DNA from: Rummeliibacillus stabekisii
GTDB taxonomy: Bacteria > Bacillota > Bacilli > Bacillales_A > Planococcaceae
Reading direction: 5' to 3'
Assembly (NCBI RefSeq): GCF_007988965.1
Contig: NZ_BJVD01000001.1
Coordinates: forward strand, 496,001-560,000
DNA length: 64,000 nt
Positions 1 through 10,954 of the stretch are shown in pieces. The translations under genes and the position numbers were made by a program. The notes below the pieces were generated by a model, which was not told the origin of the DNA, made no database searches, and saw only the letters and a list, made by a program, of their open reading frames with translations. Each line of letters starts with the position of its first letter. Positions within the stretch are counted from its first letter, which is position 1.

Positions 1-661
1 CTTTGATTTTTCTACGTTTTTTAACTGTTCCTGCACCATGGCATGTTGGACATTTTTCTTTAATGATTTGGCCAGTTCCTTCGCAATAGCCACAGGTACG
101 GCGATTTGTCATTTGACCGAACGGTGTATTGACTGTTTCTGAAATTTGCCCAGAACCATTACAGTGTGAGCATGTTTCTTTGGACGTGCCCGGTTTTGCA
201 CCGTTACCATGGCATGTTTCGCATGTTTCTTCCCGAGGGATTTCAATTTCTTTTTCTTTCCCGAATACTGCTTCCTCAAAGCTAATAGTCATGCGATATT
301 GCAGATCATCGCCTTTTTGTGGTGCATTCGGATCTCTTCTGCTACGGCCGCCACCGCCAAAGAAGGTACTGAAAATATCTTCAAAGCCACCGAAACCTTC
401 AGCACCTGAAAATCCGCCGCCAAATCCGCCAAAGCCTTGGTTAGGATCTTGATGGCCAAATTGGTCATAACGCGCTCTTTTTTGTTCATCGCTTAATACT
501 TCATATGCTTCAGCGATTTCTTTGAACTTTTCATCTGCGCCTTCCTCTTTGTTGATGTCAGGATGATATTGTTTTGATAACTTACGGTATGCTTTTTTTA
601 TTTCGTCTTGAGAAGCCGTTTTGCTAATTCCTAAGACGTCATAATAATCGCGTTTCTCCAT
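1..661 (-). CDS. dnaJ: Chaperone DnaJ (partial, 3' end outside window)
   Basis: Hsp40 co-chaperone that stimulates DnaK ATPase and delivers unfolded clients in the cytosol. The first 220 codons are visible. A J domain with HPD at residues 33-35 is followed by a Gly/Phe-rich linker at about residues 75-105 and a zinc-finger region with all four CxxCxGxG repeats. The family is about 375 residues, so the C-terminal substrate-binding part lies beyond position 1. The ATG at 661 has a good Shine-Dalgarno sequence (GGAGTG, 6 nt spacing). It follows dnaK in the same direction, but a terminator and a separate promoter lie between them. Confidence 0.97.
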   Translation of the reverse strand, partial: MEKRDYYDVLGISKTASQDEIKKAYRKLSKQYHPDINKEEGADEKFKEIAEAYEVLSDEQKRARYDQFGHQDPNQGFGGFGGGFSGAEGFGGFEDIFSTFFGGGGRSRRDPNAPQKGDDLQYRMTISFEEAVFGKEKEIEIPREETCETCHGNGAKPGTSKETCSHCNGSGQISETVNTPFGQMTNRRTCGYCEGTGQIIKEKCPTCHGAGTVKKRRKIK

Positions 662-693
662 CTTTCACACTCCGCTCTTTTAACATAAATATT

Positions 694-721
694 ATTGTAT
701 CATGTATTTATAAAATGGCAA
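694..721 (-). promoter_or_regulatory. Sigma-A promoter for dnaJ
   Basis: On the minus strand TTGCCA (716-721) and TACAAT (694-699) are separated by 16 bp, and a TG one base upstream of the -10 gives an extended -10. It lies between the dnaK terminator and the dnaJ start, so dnaJ can be transcribed on its own. Confidence 0.6.
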
Positions 722-764
722 AAACACACTTTTATTGAAAAGGTGTATTTCAGCACTCATTTAA

Positions 765-798
765 AAAAGCCAAAGCCCGAGAGCGGTCTTTGGCTTTT
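765..798 (-). terminator. Intrinsic terminator after dnaK
   Basis: An 11-bp perfect stem (AAAAGCCAAAG / CTTTGGCTTTT) with a 12-nt loop is followed on the minus strand by a T-run. It lies 130 nt downstream of the dnaK stop and upstream of the dnaJ promoter. Confidence 0.8.
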
Positions 799-927
799 GA
801 TTATCTTTTTATTCTACATAAACGAACTATTACTACAGTACTTATAACCGAGAGCATTGTCTTCCTTTATAATACTCTGATAAAAGGTACATTGCTTAAG
901 TTCTAATTTTATATAGATTTTGCACAA

Positions 928-2769
<1,842 letters not shown>

Positions 2770-2793
2770 CTAGTGATTCATTACTTAATCCGA

Positions 2794-3402
2794 CTACTCG
2801 TTTACTTTTACCATTGCTGGTCGAAGCACTCTGTCTTTCAGCATATACCCTTTTTGCAGCTCTTGCAAAACAATACCCGGGTCTTTTGACTCGTCATGTT
2901 CTTGCATCACTGCATGGTGTATGTTGGGATCAAATTCAGCGCCAAGCGATTCAATCGGCTCAAGACCTTCTTTCTTAGTCGCTTCAACAAGAGAACGATA
3001 AATCATTTCAATTCCTTGTTTCATCGATACTGCCTCGTCCGTTGTCGCTTCAGCTTGCATAGCGCGCTCGAAGTTATCTAGTGCTGGCAATAAGTCTGTC
3101 AGCAGACTTTGAGCACGATACTTTTCTTGTGCCACGCGTTCAAGTTGCGTGCGGCGTTTTAGGTTATCAAAGTCTGCACGCAAACGAAGGTAACGTTCTT
3201 CTTCTTTAGCCAGCTTTTCTTCTAGTAGCGCTAGCTCGTCTACTTGTTCTTCTACCTTTTCATCTGTTTCATCGTTTCTAGCTGCTTCCGTTTTTTCTTC
3301 CGGTACAGCTTCTACGTTTTCATCAGTTTTTGGCGCTGCATTTTCTTTAGCTGTCTCTTCATTTGCAGCGAACTGTTCTTTTTCTTCTTCTGATTTAGAC
3401 AA
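2794..3402 (-). CDS. grpE: Nucleotide exchange factor GrpE
   Basis: Dimeric ADP-release factor for DnaK. The 202 residues comprise a long acidic, low-complexity N-terminus (residues 1-60), a coiled-coil helix and the C-terminal beta domain (motif near [13 protein letters not shown]). The start is a TTG behind a strong GAGGAGGG Shine-Dalgarno with 6-nt spacing; no ATG fits better. It lies between hrcA and dnaK with gaps of about 30 nt, so it is cotranscribed. Confidence 0.97.
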   Translation of the reverse strand: MSKSEEEKEQFAANEETAKENAAPKTDENVEAVPEEKTEAARNDETDEKVEEQVDELALLEEKLAKEEERYLRLRADFDNLKRRTQLERVAQEKYRAQSLLTDLLPALDNFERAMQAEATTDEAVSMKQGIEMIYRSLVEATKKEGLEPIESLGAEFDPNIHHAVMQEHDESKDPGIVLQELQKGYMLKDRVLRPAMVKVNE

Positions 3403-3430
3403 TTAATACCCTCCTCTTCTACCGGCCATG

Positions 3431-4450
3431 CTAGTGGCGTTCGATAAATCGACTAAGACCACTGCTCATTAAATCTAATATAGAAACTACTCGCCTATAA
3501 TCCATGCGAGTAGGACCGATGATCGCGATTGATCCTTTTTGCTCTTCACCTATAGTGTAGGTTGCTGTGATGACGCTGCAATCCTCCATTGCTATATGAT
3601 GGTTTTCAGAGCCTATTCGGATTTGAATGCCTGATTGATGATGAGGGAAAATAGTCTGTATTTGACTTGTTTTTTCCATTAGCTCCATCAGCATTCGAAC
3701 TTTATTTAAGTCATGGAATTCAGGTTGCTTCAGCATATTCGTTTTACCACCGTAGTATATCTTACCCTCACCGTGGTACTTATTGAGGTCGAAAATTGAC
3801 GTAAGCAATCCATCATATGAGCCAATATGCTGCGCAATAACAGCTGTTGCCTCTTCTTCTAGCTTTTTGTGAATCTGCTCCAGTGGAACTCCAACAAGCC
3901 GTTCGTTTAGTATATTAACGACTTTTTCAATATCCGATAGCGAATAGTTTTCCGGTATCGATATTAATCGATTTTCTACATGACCATGATCTGTTACGAT
4001 AATGGCTACAGCAGATCCCACTGAAATCGGTACGATTGAAAATCGCCTTACTTTATGAAGCTGAACATCCGGTCCCAAAATAATCGACGTGTAGGTGGTC
4101 AATTCTGATAAAATATCAGCGGATTTACGAATTACTTGCTCGGTTTCCATCATCCGATCTTGAAATAAGGATTGAATAGTTATGATATCTTGATTTGTAA
4201 TAATTTGAGGTTTTAACATATGATCCACATAAAACCTGTAACCCTTTTCGGAAGGAACCCGACCAGAAGAAGTATGGGTTTTCTCTAAGTAACCAAGCTC
4301 TTCTAAATCAGCCATTTCATTCCGTATGGTAGCGGCGCTAAAACCTATACCTTCTTTTTTCGCAATTTGGCGAGATCCTACAGGCTGTGCGGTCGCAATG
4401 AAATCATCTATGATTACTTGCAGAATTTGCAGCTGTCGATTCGTTAGCAT
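3431..4450 (-). CDS. hrcA: Heat-inducible transcription repressor HrcA
   Basis: Repressor of class I heat-shock genes; it binds CIRCE and needs the GroE chaperonin for activity in Bacillus. The N-terminal winged helix includes RQIAKKEGIGFSAATIRNEM, followed by the HrcA dimerisation/GAF-like domain, giving 339 residues. I place the start at the ATG at 4450 (MLTNRQLQ) because AGGTG lies 6 nt upstream. The GTG and ATG codons at 4459 and 4456 fall inside or right after the Shine-Dalgarno. It is the first gene of its operon, with CIRCE just upstream. Confidence 0.97.
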   Translation of the reverse strand: MLTNRQLQILQVIIDDFIATAQPVGSRQIAKKEGIGFSAATIRNEMADLEELGYLEKTHTSSGRVPSEKGYRFYVDHMLKPQIITNQDIITIQSLFQDRMMETEQVIRKSADILSELTTYTSIILGPDVQLHKVRRFSIVPISVGSAVAIIVTDHGHVENRLISIPENYSLSDIEKVVNILNERLVGVPLEQIHKKLEEEATAVIAQHIGSYDGLLTSIFDLNKYHGEGKIYYGGKTNMLKQPEFHDLNKVRMLMELMEKTSQIQTIFPHHQSGIQIRIGSENHHIAMEDCSVITATYTIGEEQKGSIAIIGPTRMDYRRVVSILDLMSSGLSRFIERH

Positions 4451-4468
4451 GATCATCACCTCACATTG

Positions 4469-4495
4469 TTAGCACTCAATAAGAAGGAGTGCTAA
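4469..4495. promoter_or_regulatory. CIRCE operator (HrcA binding site)
   Basis: A perfect inverted repeat TTAGCACTC-N9-GAGTGCTAA lies between the hrcA promoter and the hrcA start codon. It matches the CIRCE consensus exactly. Inference: HrcA represses hrcA-grpE-dnaK here. Confidence 0.97.
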
Positions 4496-4505
4496 TACAA
4501 TTATT

Positions 4506-4534
4506 AATTTAACACCTCTCAAGAATGATGTCAA
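4506..4534 (-). promoter_or_regulatory. Sigma-A promoter of hrcA-grpE-dnaK
   Basis: TTGACA (4529-4534), a 17-bp spacer and TAAATT (4506-4511) on the minus strand, immediately upstream of CIRCE, so the operator covers the start of transcription. Confidence 0.85.
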
Positions 4535-4549
4535 CGGAAATGCCTAACC

Positions 4550-5683
4550 CTACAATAAAAATTGCTGAAATACTTCATTACCTACAAAACGCCCTTTTCG
4601 AGTGAGTTTGACAAAGTCACCATCATCTTCAATAAGCTCTTTTTCAAGTAAATCTTTCAGCTGTTCCTCATAAACACTTTCGATAGTACATTGATATTTT
4701 TCGTAGAAATTCTTTTTGCTGACACCCGCTGTTTTGCGAAGTCCAAGAAAGAGTTCTTCTTCTATTTTCTCTTGCTTTGTTTCAACATGTGTCTGTTGAA
4801 TAGGCTTTTCGCCTCGAGAAATAGCTTCCATATATTTCTTTAAGGGACCAATATTAGAATAACGCACACCATTCATATACCCATGAGCTCCTGCCCCAAA
4901 TCCAGCATACTCATCGTTGTCCCAATATATTTGATTATGGATAGAAGAGTAGCCAGGTTTGCTAAAATTACTAATTTCATATTGATGGTACCCGTGTTTT
5001 TCCATCTCCTTCATCAACACATCATACATTTCTGCTTCTAAATCTTCACCTGGAAGACTAAGCTTTCTTTTGACCATCAAATTATAAAATATTGTTTTCG
5101 GTTCTACGATTAATGAATATGCTGAAAAATGAGTGAGGTTTAAAGAGAAAGCATATGCTAATGTTTCTTTCCATTGTTCCATCGTTTGTCCAGGCAAACC
5201 ATACATTAAATCAATGCTGATATTTTCAAAGCCAATCTTCCTGGCATTCTTGATCGTTTCAAATACATGTTCATTGGAATGAGTACGCCCTAAGTTTCTC
5301 AAAAGCTCCTCTTGGAATGCTTGAACACCCATGCTAAGCCGATTAACGCCCCCATTGTATAAAACGCGCAGTTTTTCTTCCGTCAATTCATCAGGGTTAG
5401 CCTCTGAAGTAAATTCTGTGACATGTTCCATTGGTATATACATGCGAATTAATGACAATAAACGTTGAAGTTGCTCAGGTGAAAGTGCGGTTGGTGTCCC
5501 CCCCCCTAAGAAAACTGTTTCAATTTTGTGATCCTTATAGTCGCTTGCCCACATGCGCATTTCTTCACCCAATGCTTCTATATATTCATCGACTGGCTGG
5601 TTTTTAAAAAATACCTTGTTGAAATCACAATAGTTGCAAATCTGATGGCAAAATGGAATATGAATATAAATACCTCTAGCCAA
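4550..5683 (-). CDS. hemW: HemW, radical SAM heme chaperone
   Basis: Formerly annotated as oxygen-independent coproporphyrinogen III oxidase. HemW proteins bind heme and a 4Fe-4S cluster and are thought to insert heme into respiratory proteins. The radical-SAM CxxxCxxC motif is visible near the N-terminus (CHQICNYC). The frame is open to an ATG at 5734. However, a TTG at 5683 is preceded by AAGGAAGAAGG with 8-nt spacing and gives MARGIYIHIPFC, the usual HemW N-terminus, with 377 residues, so I use it. Synteny hemW-hrcA is as in B. subtilis, but lepA, normally adjacent, is 3 kb away. Confidence 0.93.
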   Translation of the reverse strand: MARGIYIHIPFCHQICNYCDFNKVFFKNQPVDEYIEALGEEMRMWASDYKDHKIETVFLGGGTPTALSPEQLQRLLSLIRMYIPMEHVTEFTSEANPDELTEEKLRVLYNGGVNRLSMGVQAFQEELLRNLGRTHSNEHVFETIKNARKIGFENISIDLMYGLPGQTMEQWKETLAYAFSLNLTHFSAYSLIVEPKTIFYNLMVKRKLSLPGEDLEAEMYDVLMKEMEKHGYHQYEISNFSKPGYSSIHNQIYWDNDEYAGFGAGAHGYMNGVRYSNIGPLKKYMEAISRGEKPIQQTHVETKQEKIEEELFLGLRKTAGVSKKNFYEKYQCTIESVYEEQLKDLLEKELIEDDGDFVKLTRKGRFVGNEVFQQFLL

Positions 5684-5822
5684 TCTGAAAACCTTCTTCC
5701 TTTTGAAAATTCTAAACTGCTTCTTAACTAACATCTTTTAATCCTGTCATATAGTTTAGTTTATTTTTACTGTTAATGAAAATCAGACGCGTTAATATAA
5801 AAAGTTTTATTTAGATTACAAC

Positions 5823-5851
5823 TTGTAAAATTATTTTAATTTTCCTATAAT
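5823..5851 (+). promoter_or_regulatory. Promoter of the 5.9-kb lipoprotein gene
   Basis: TTGTAA, a 17-bp spacer and TATAAT end 31 nt before the ATG of the lipoprotein gene. Confidence 0.55.
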
Positions 5852-5882
5852 TTGTATAAACATTAAAGGAGATGAGTGTATA

Positions 5883-6281
5883 ATGAAAAGATTTTTGATT
5901 GCTTTATTGTCAATTTTCGTTTTAGCTGGTTGTGCAAGCAACACAGATAAGGGGAAATATTTTGCAAAGAAAAGTGATTTGGAAAACACCGTATTTAGCG
6001 GACAAACCGAAGAAGCCAACCAACTTATTTTTAATAAAGATAATTTAACGATTATTACAAATCCCACTTTGAACAATATTAAACCCTCTACTAATCCTCA
6101 AAAAAACACCAATGAAAAAAGTAGCGAAAATCATTACAACAATATAAAAATTAGAACAGCTGGAAACACGTATACGATTACCGGATCTAATGGATTAGAC
6201 TTAAAATTAAAGAAAGTCGGCAAACGTGTCATTAGTGATTTGGATGGCAACGAGTATTCGACAGAACGTGATTTAGATTAA
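5883..6281 (+). CDS. Putative lipoprotein of unknown function
   Basis: A 132-residue exported protein I do not recognise. It has a classic lipoprotein signal peptide: KR, a hydrophobic stretch, then the lipobox LAGC with the lipidated Cys at residue 17. The mature part is short, polar and Asn/Lys/Thr-rich, with a low-complexity Asn/Ser stretch around residues 68-85 and a basic C-terminal segment ending EYSTERDLD. The Shine-Dalgarno AAAGGAGATG and its own promoter support expression. It is the first gene of a block between hemW and lepA that is absent from the B. subtilis arrangement. No function can be inferred. Confidence 0.8.
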   Translation: MKRFLIALLSIFVLAGCASNTDKGKYFAKKSDLENTVFSGQTEEANQLIFNKDNLTIITNPTLNNIKPSTNPQKNTNEKSSENHYNNIKIRTAGNTYTITGSNGLDLKLKKVGKRVISDLDGNEYSTERDLD

Positions 6282-6311
6282 TATAAAAGGTGGATGGAAT
6301 CTAGCTGTCCG

Positions 6312-6340
6312 TTCATTTTAGTTCACAGTAACACTATAAA
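6312..6340 (+). promoter_or_regulatory. Weak candidate promoter of the phosphotransferase gene
   Basis: TTCATT, a 17-bp spacer and TATAAA lie 43 nt before the TTG start at 6383. The match is modest. Confidence 0.3.
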
Positions 6341-6382
6341 TTGATTGAAAACTAGAATACTTTGTAAAGAAGGTGTATTATT

Positions 6383-7168
6383 TTGCAGCCAATTGATATA
6401 AGTGAAATTCCTAATGAGATAAAAAAGTACATGGGTACCATCCATTCAATTCGTTTCCCAAAACAGGGTTGTACCTCAGATGTTGCCATTATTGAATGTG
6501 AAAAGGCTGTTTTCGCACTTAAAAGAACAAAAGAACATTTATATAATACTTGGTTGAACAAAGAAATTTCCGTTTTACATTGTTTATCTAGTAAAACAGA
6601 TTTACCGATTCCAATAATAAAAGAATTTAAATGTGACAAAGATCAAACTTGGGCTCTAATTGAATACCTAGAAGGAGCAACTGTTAGAGAAGCCTTATCT
6701 AATGAGAAAAATAAGGAAACTAGAGAGGAAATAATATTTGTCTTTGGGAAGGCACTTTCCCGCATACATTCAACTTCATGTCCCGCTGAATTGAAATATA
6801 AAACGCCTTGGATTGATGAAATGCTACTAAAAGCCACATATAACTTCACACACTATGAAGTAGATGGGTCAGAAGCAATATTAAATAAAATTCAAACCCA
6901 AAAACCCAAAAATTTCAAACAAACATTAATACATGGCGATTTTACAATAGATAATGTATTGTTGCATAACGGTAAAGTATCGGGGATGATCGATTGGTCG
7001 GGAGGGGCTTATGGTGATCCAAGATATGATGTAGCACTTGCCATTCGTCCTAAGCCTAATGTTTTCGAAAATAGTGATAGAGAGATTTTTTTTGAAGGAT
7101 ATGGCAATAAAATTATAAATCAAGAGGAATATGATTACTTTGCGAACGGCTTATATGAATTCTTTTAA
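6383..7168 (+). CDS. Aminoglycoside phosphotransferase-like kinase (APH family)
   Basis: A cytosolic phosphotransferase of the APH/choline-kinase fold, 261 residues. The catalytic loop is visible as HGDFTIDN near residues 183-190 and the metal-binding part as MIDWSG about 15 residues later. The segment FALKR near residue 48 is likely the ATP-binding lysine. The start is a TTG with AAGAAGGTG upstream; an internal ATG at residue 16 is possible. The substrate cannot be told from sequence: the family includes antibiotic, sugar, choline and nucleoside-type kinases, and an aminoglycoside target should not be assumed. It sits alone on the plus strand and ends at a shared terminator. Confidence 0.85.
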   Translation: MQPIDISEIPNEIKKYMGTIHSIRFPKQGCTSDVAIIECEKAVFALKRTKEHLYNTWLNKEISVLHCLSSKTDLPIPIIKEFKCDKDQTWALIEYLEGATVREALSNEKNKETREEIIFVFGKALSRIHSTSCPAELKYKTPWIDEMLLKATYNFTHYEVDGSEAILNKIQTQKPKNFKQTLIHGDFTIDNVLLHNGKVSGMIDWSGGAYGDPRYDVALAIRPKPNVFENSDREIFFEGYGNKIINQEEYDYFANGLYEFF

Positions 7169-7231
7169 TCATATCCTATCCGAAACAAGGCATCTCCAAC
7201 ACATTAGATAATCTATACCATTTAATCATCA

Positions 7232-7260
7232 AAATCGGATAGCCGTGGGCTATCCGATTT
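7232..7260. terminator. Bidirectional terminator between the phosphotransferase and HpaB genes
   Basis: A perfect 13-bp stem (AAATCGGATAGCC / GGCTATCCGATTT) with a 3-nt loop lies between the two convergent genes. Confidence 0.85.
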
Positions 7261-7310
7261 CTCGTTTCTAAGTACTTTCTCTCAGTCTGACTATAAATAA
7301 TGCTTAGACT

Positions 7311-8744
7311 CTATTTAAGTTTCTTTTTCACCAATTCAACATATGGTTTCTTGTCATATTCATGATAAAGGCTCATTGCCAATCTTACTGGATCCCCAAA
7401 GAAGAATCGTTCATATAAGGTCTGACGGGTACCGAATGAGCTCATTGTCGCATCCCAAGCGAGCCGGAAAAGTTTTACACGGTCTTCTGCATTATTTGCA
7501 GCAGATTGGAGATATAGGTCTATATCTTTTCGAATTGATGAGTGAAATGCTTTTTCGGTTGGAATAGACATTAAGCCGCTCGCACCTAGCAATTGAACTA
7601 TTTCAGTAAAACGTGGATATACCTTAGGAAAAATACTGATGGCAACTCTAAGAGTCGTATAATCCGGCTGCATCAAACCTGCTTCGTTCATCTTTGCTTC
7701 AACTTCGGATTTGATCAACAAGGCTTTTAAAGTTTCAAGTGCCACAATAATTTCGGTAGCCTTTTCTTGTACGTGTTGAAAGCCTGAAATATTGATAGAT
7801 TCTATAATTGATTGAACGATTCCCAGCATAAATTCTGTTTTCACAATTTGTCTGGATAACACCTGATGTAGTCCAAAAGGTTGAAAAGAACTCCTACCTA
7901 AAAAGGACTGTGCGACATCAATATTGTCATAGTAAAATACACGATCCCACGGTACTAAGACATTATCAAAGACGACAATAGAATCCATTTCTTCATAGCG
8001 AGAACTTAAAGGATAATTAAAGACAGACTCTCCTTTTACAAATGATTCTCTACAAATAAATTTGAGTCCCTTTGTGTTACTTGGAATGGAAAAGGCAAAC
8101 CCGCTCTCTTCATCAAATGGCTTCCCCGCTTTAATGAATAACATTTCATCGGTGATACCGCCCTGGGTTGCGAGTAAACGCGCTCCTTTGACAATAAGAC
8201 CCTCACTCGTTCTTTCTACAACCTCAGCAGATATTGGCTCACTCGTCGGTTTATCTAAAACACTGCCGCGGTCCACTTGTGGTTCGATAAACGTATGTGT
8301 CATCGATAAATCATTATCTCGAACATATTCATAATATTTTTGTAAATTTCCAGGAAAACAATGATCTTTCCCCTCCAATAAATGGGCAGATGAAGCCATA
8401 GCCATGAGTGCTGTATTCATATAATCCGGGCTTCGTCCCATCATGCCATTGCTTTCTCTTGCCAATAGCTGGATAGCCTCTCTTCTCTTCGCTAAATCTT
8501 CTTTTGACCTTGGCATGAGAAAGGAAAGTCCTACAGGATCACCCTTCCCCTCAGAGAGATAGGTTAATTTATCTTTTAATATTTCATCATGCTGTAAATC
8601 ATATAACCTAGCCTGACTCTTCATTACACCTCTAAATGCAGGATGTTCAGAAATATTTCCTGTCACCTGTTCTCCATCAACCCAAATATTAGCTTTCAAT
8701 TGGTCAATCTGTTCAATATATTGGGATCCAGTTCTTACGGGCAT
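7311..8744 (-). CDS. HpaB-family flavin-dependent monooxygenase (4-hydroxyphenylacetate 3-hydroxylase-like)
   Basis: Large-subunit oxygenase of the two-component FADH2-dependent phenol hydroxylase family, 477 residues, close to B. subtilis YoaI in length. Family-typical segments include the N-terminal RTGSQYIEQI and the central LLATQGGITDEMLFI, followed by a long C-terminal acyl-CoA-dehydrogenase-like helical domain. The family hydroxylates phenolics to catechols and needs reduced flavin from a reductase; no HpaC-type reductase is present nearby. A strong AGGAGGAGAG Shine-Dalgarno precedes the ATG. It is monocistronic, between two terminators, with a sigma-K-like promoter upstream. The true substrate is unknown. 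Confidence 0.88.
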   Translation of the reverse strand: MPVRTGSQYIEQIDQLKANIWVDGEQVTGNISEHPAFRGVMKSQARLYDLQHDEILKDKLTYLSEGKGDPVGLSFLMPRSKEDLAKRREAIQLLARESNGMMGRSPDYMNTALMAMASSAHLLEGKDHCFPGNLQKYYEYVRDNDLSMTHTFIEPQVDRGSVLDKPTSEPISAEVVERTSEGLIVKGARLLATQGGITDEMLFIKAGKPFDEESGFAFSIPSNTKGLKFICRESFVKGESVFNYPLSSRYEEMDSIVVFDNVLVPWDRVFYYDNIDVAQSFLGRSSFQPFGLHQVLSRQIVKTEFMLGIVQSIIESINISGFQHVQEKATEIIVALETLKALLIKSEVEAKMNEAGLMQPDYTTLRVAISIFPKVYPRFTEIVQLLGASGLMSIPTEKAFHSSIRKDIDLYLQSAANNAEDRVKLFRLAWDATMSSFGTRQTLYERFFFGDPVRLAMSLYHEYDKKPYVELVKKKLK

Positions 8745-8795
8745 AACTCTCCTCCTACCTTTTTATTCATCAACTTTTAGTTATTCGTCTAAAAG

Positions 8796-8824
8796 TATCA
8801 TATGACAATTCTTAACAGGCGGTG
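8796..8824 (-). promoter_or_regulatory. Sigma-K-like promoter of the HpaB-family gene
   Basis: On the minus strand CACC (8821-8824), a 16-bp spacer and CATATGATA (8796-8804) fit the sigma-K pattern mACm-N16-CATANNNTA. The match lies about 50 nt before the start codon. No good sigma-A promoter is visible in this gap. Regulation during late sporulation is an inference. Confidence 0.45.
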
Positions 8825-8849
8825 ACATGGCTATTTAATTGAAAAATGA

Positions 8850-8890
8850 AAAACACCTGATGAGCTTGAAAAACCTCATCAGGTGTTTTT
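8850..8890 (-). terminator. Terminator of lepA
   Basis: A 15-bp stem around a 10-nt loop (AACACCTGATGAG / CTCATCAGGTGTT) with T-runs on both sides, 50 nt beyond the lepA stop codon. Confidence 0.85.
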
Positions 8891-8940
8891 ATCTATAAGA
8901 GCTACTTACGCATGTTTCCAACAACATTGTAATTTTAAAA

Positions 8941-10776
8941 TTATTTTTTCGGTTGATCATCATCCATTTTAAGTACAGCCATAAACGCTTCTTGCGGGAC
9001 TTCAACGGAGCCGACTTGCTTCATACGTTTTTTACCTTCTTTTTGTTTCTCAAGAAGTTTACGTTTACGCGAGATATCGCCGCCGTAACATTTAGCCAAA
9101 ACGTTTTTACGCATCGCTTTAATAGTTGAACGTGCAACAACTTTTTGACCAATCGCAGCTTGCACTGGTACTTCGAATTGTTGACGTGGAATTAACTCTT
9201 TTAATTTTTCAACAATAACCTTGCCTCGTTCATAAGCAAAATCCTTGTGAACAATGAAACTTAAAGCATCGACCTGTTCTGCATTCAAGAGAATGTCCAT
9301 CTTCACTAGTTTTGATGGTTTATAGCCAATCAATTCGTAGTCAAAAGATGCATATCCTTTTGTGCTGGATTTCAATTGATCAAAGAAATCATAAACAATT
9401 TCGGATAACGGAATTTCATACAGGATATTTACGCGTATAGAATCCATATAATCCATCGTCAGGAAATTCCCGCGTTTTCGTTGGCAGATCTCCATTACAG
9501 CACCCACATAATCATTTGGCACCATTATACTTGCTTTAACATAAGGCTCTTCAATACGATCAATCTTTTGTGGATCCGGCATCATTGAAGGGTTGTCCAC
9601 TTTAACTTCCTCACCATCGGTCATATGAACATGGTAAATAACTGATGGTGCTGTTGTAATTAGATCAATATTAAATTCGCGCTCAATACGTTCTTGAATG
9701 ATCTCCATATGCAAGAGACCTAAAAATCCGCAACGGAAACCAAATCCTAGAGCTTGAGAGGTTTCAGGCTCATATTGAAGAGCAGAGTCATTCAACTCTA
9801 ATTTTTCTAATGCTTCCCGTAAATCATTGTATTTTGATGTATCAATTGGATAAAGACCGCAATACACCATCGGGTTCAACTTACGATAGCCAGGTAATGC
9901 TTCTGTGGCTGGGCGATTTGCAAAGGTAATCGTATCCCCTACGCGCGTATCTCCTACATTCTTAATAGAAGCTGTGAGATAGCCAACATCCCCGACAGTT
10001 AAAAACTTCGCTGGCGTCATTTTTGGAGTATGCACGCCTACTTCGATGACTTCAAATTCTGCGCCTGTTGCCATCATGCGAATTTTATCTCCTGGTTTCA
10101 CAGTGCCTTCAACAACCCGAATAGAGGTAATTACGCCACGATATGCATCATATACAGAGTCAAATATCAGTGCTTGTAATGGCCCTTCCGGATCCCCTAT
10201 TGGTGCTGGCACTTTTTCAACAATCTGCTCCAGAATATCTTCTATTCCAATGCCAGCTTTGGCTGATGCAAGCACAGCTTCAGATGCATCGAGTCCAATG
10301 ACATCCTCTATTTCACCTCGTACACGCTCTGGATCAGCTGATGGAAGGTCGATTTTGTTAATGACTGGTAAGATTTCCAAGTCATTATCTAGCGCAAGAT
10401 ATACATTTGCAAGCGTTTGAGCTTCAATACCTTGTGCTGCATCGACAACTAAAATCGCACCTTCACATGCAGCCAAGCTTCGTGATACTTCATAAGTAAA
10501 ATCGACATGCCCCGGTGTATCGATTAAATGTAAAATATATGTTTCTCCATCTTTCGCTGTGTAGTTCAACTGTACAGCATTTAGTTTAATTGTAATGCCT
10601 CGTTCTCTTTCCAAATCCATGGAATCTAGCAGCTGTTCTTTCATTTCCCTTGCTGTTAGGGCTTGGGTTTTCTCTAGTATCCGGTCTGCTAATGTTGATT
10701 TGCCGTGATCAATATGTGCGATAATAGAGAAATTTCGTATATGTTCTTGTCTGTTAATTAATTCTTCTCGATTCAT
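8941..10776 (-). CDS. lepA: Elongation factor 4 (LepA), GTPase
   Basis: Ribosome-binding translational GTPase, 611 residues, matching the family. G1 is AHIDHGKST near residue 20, G3 is DTPGHVDF and G4 is NKIDLP; EF-Tu-like, EF-G-like and the LepA-specific C-terminal domains follow (the latter contains [20 protein letters not shown]). The ATG is preceded by TAGGAGCGG. It lies downstream of spoIIP as in B. subtilis but has its own promoter and terminator and is not contiguous with hemW. Confidence 0.98.
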   Translation of the reverse strand: MNREELINRQEHIRNFSIIAHIDHGKSTLADRILEKTQALTAREMKEQLLDSMDLERERGITIKLNAVQLNYTAKDGETYILHLIDTPGHVDFTYEVSRSLAACEGAILVVDAAQGIEAQTLANVYLALDNDLEILPVINKIDLPSADPERVRGEIEDVIGLDASEAVLASAKAGIGIEDILEQIVEKVPAPIGDPEGPLQALIFDSVYDAYRGVITSIRVVEGTVKPGDKIRMMATGAEFEVIEVGVHTPKMTPAKFLTVGDVGYLTASIKNVGDTRVGDTITFANRPATEALPGYRKLNPMVYCGLYPIDTSKYNDLREALEKLELNDSALQYEPETSQALGFGFRCGFLGLLHMEIIQERIEREFNIDLITTAPSVIYHVHMTDGEEVKVDNPSMMPDPQKIDRIEEPYVKASIMVPNDYVGAVMEICQRKRGNFLTMDYMDSIRVNILYEIPLSEIVYDFFDQLKSSTKGYASFDYELIGYKPSKLVKMDILLNAEQVDALSFIVHKDFAYERGKVIVEKLKELIPRQQFEVPVQAAIGQKVVARSTIKAMRKNVLAKCYGGDISRKRKLLEKQKEGKKRMKQVGSVEVPQEAFMAVLKMDDDQPKK

Positions 10777-10922
10777 TCGTTCCGCTCCTATAATCTATGC
10801 GCCTCATTTTTGAATCGTCTATCTGCATGCGTTGCCTTAGACTAATTCATTTTTTCAGCTTCATTTCTCTTTCTATCACACCACTATAGAAGCGGTGATC
10901 TACTGAAATGTTGTTATTAAGA

Positions 10923-10952
10923 ATTATAGCAGTGAAACGCCATATATTGCAA
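10923..10952 (-). promoter_or_regulatory. Sigma-A promoter of lepA
   Basis: TTGCAA (10947-10952), an 18-bp spacer and a consensus TATAAT (10923-10928) on the minus strand, just after the spoIIP stop codon. It implies a leader of about 140 nt before lepA. Confidence 0.65.
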
Positions 10953-10954
10953 TG

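Noticed and set aside
129-452. Plus-strand 107-codon ORF in dnaJ
   Set aside because: Antisense shadow of the Gly-rich dnaJ region, seen as a proline-rich translation.
5684-5734. Longer HemW starting at the ATG at 5734
   Set aside because: No Shine-Dalgarno; the extra 17 residues are basic and not conserved, while TTG 5683 has a strong one.
6383-7168. Antibiotic resistance gene call for the APH-like protein
   Set aside because: Only the fold-level motifs are visible; the family has many metabolic kinases and there is no mobile context.
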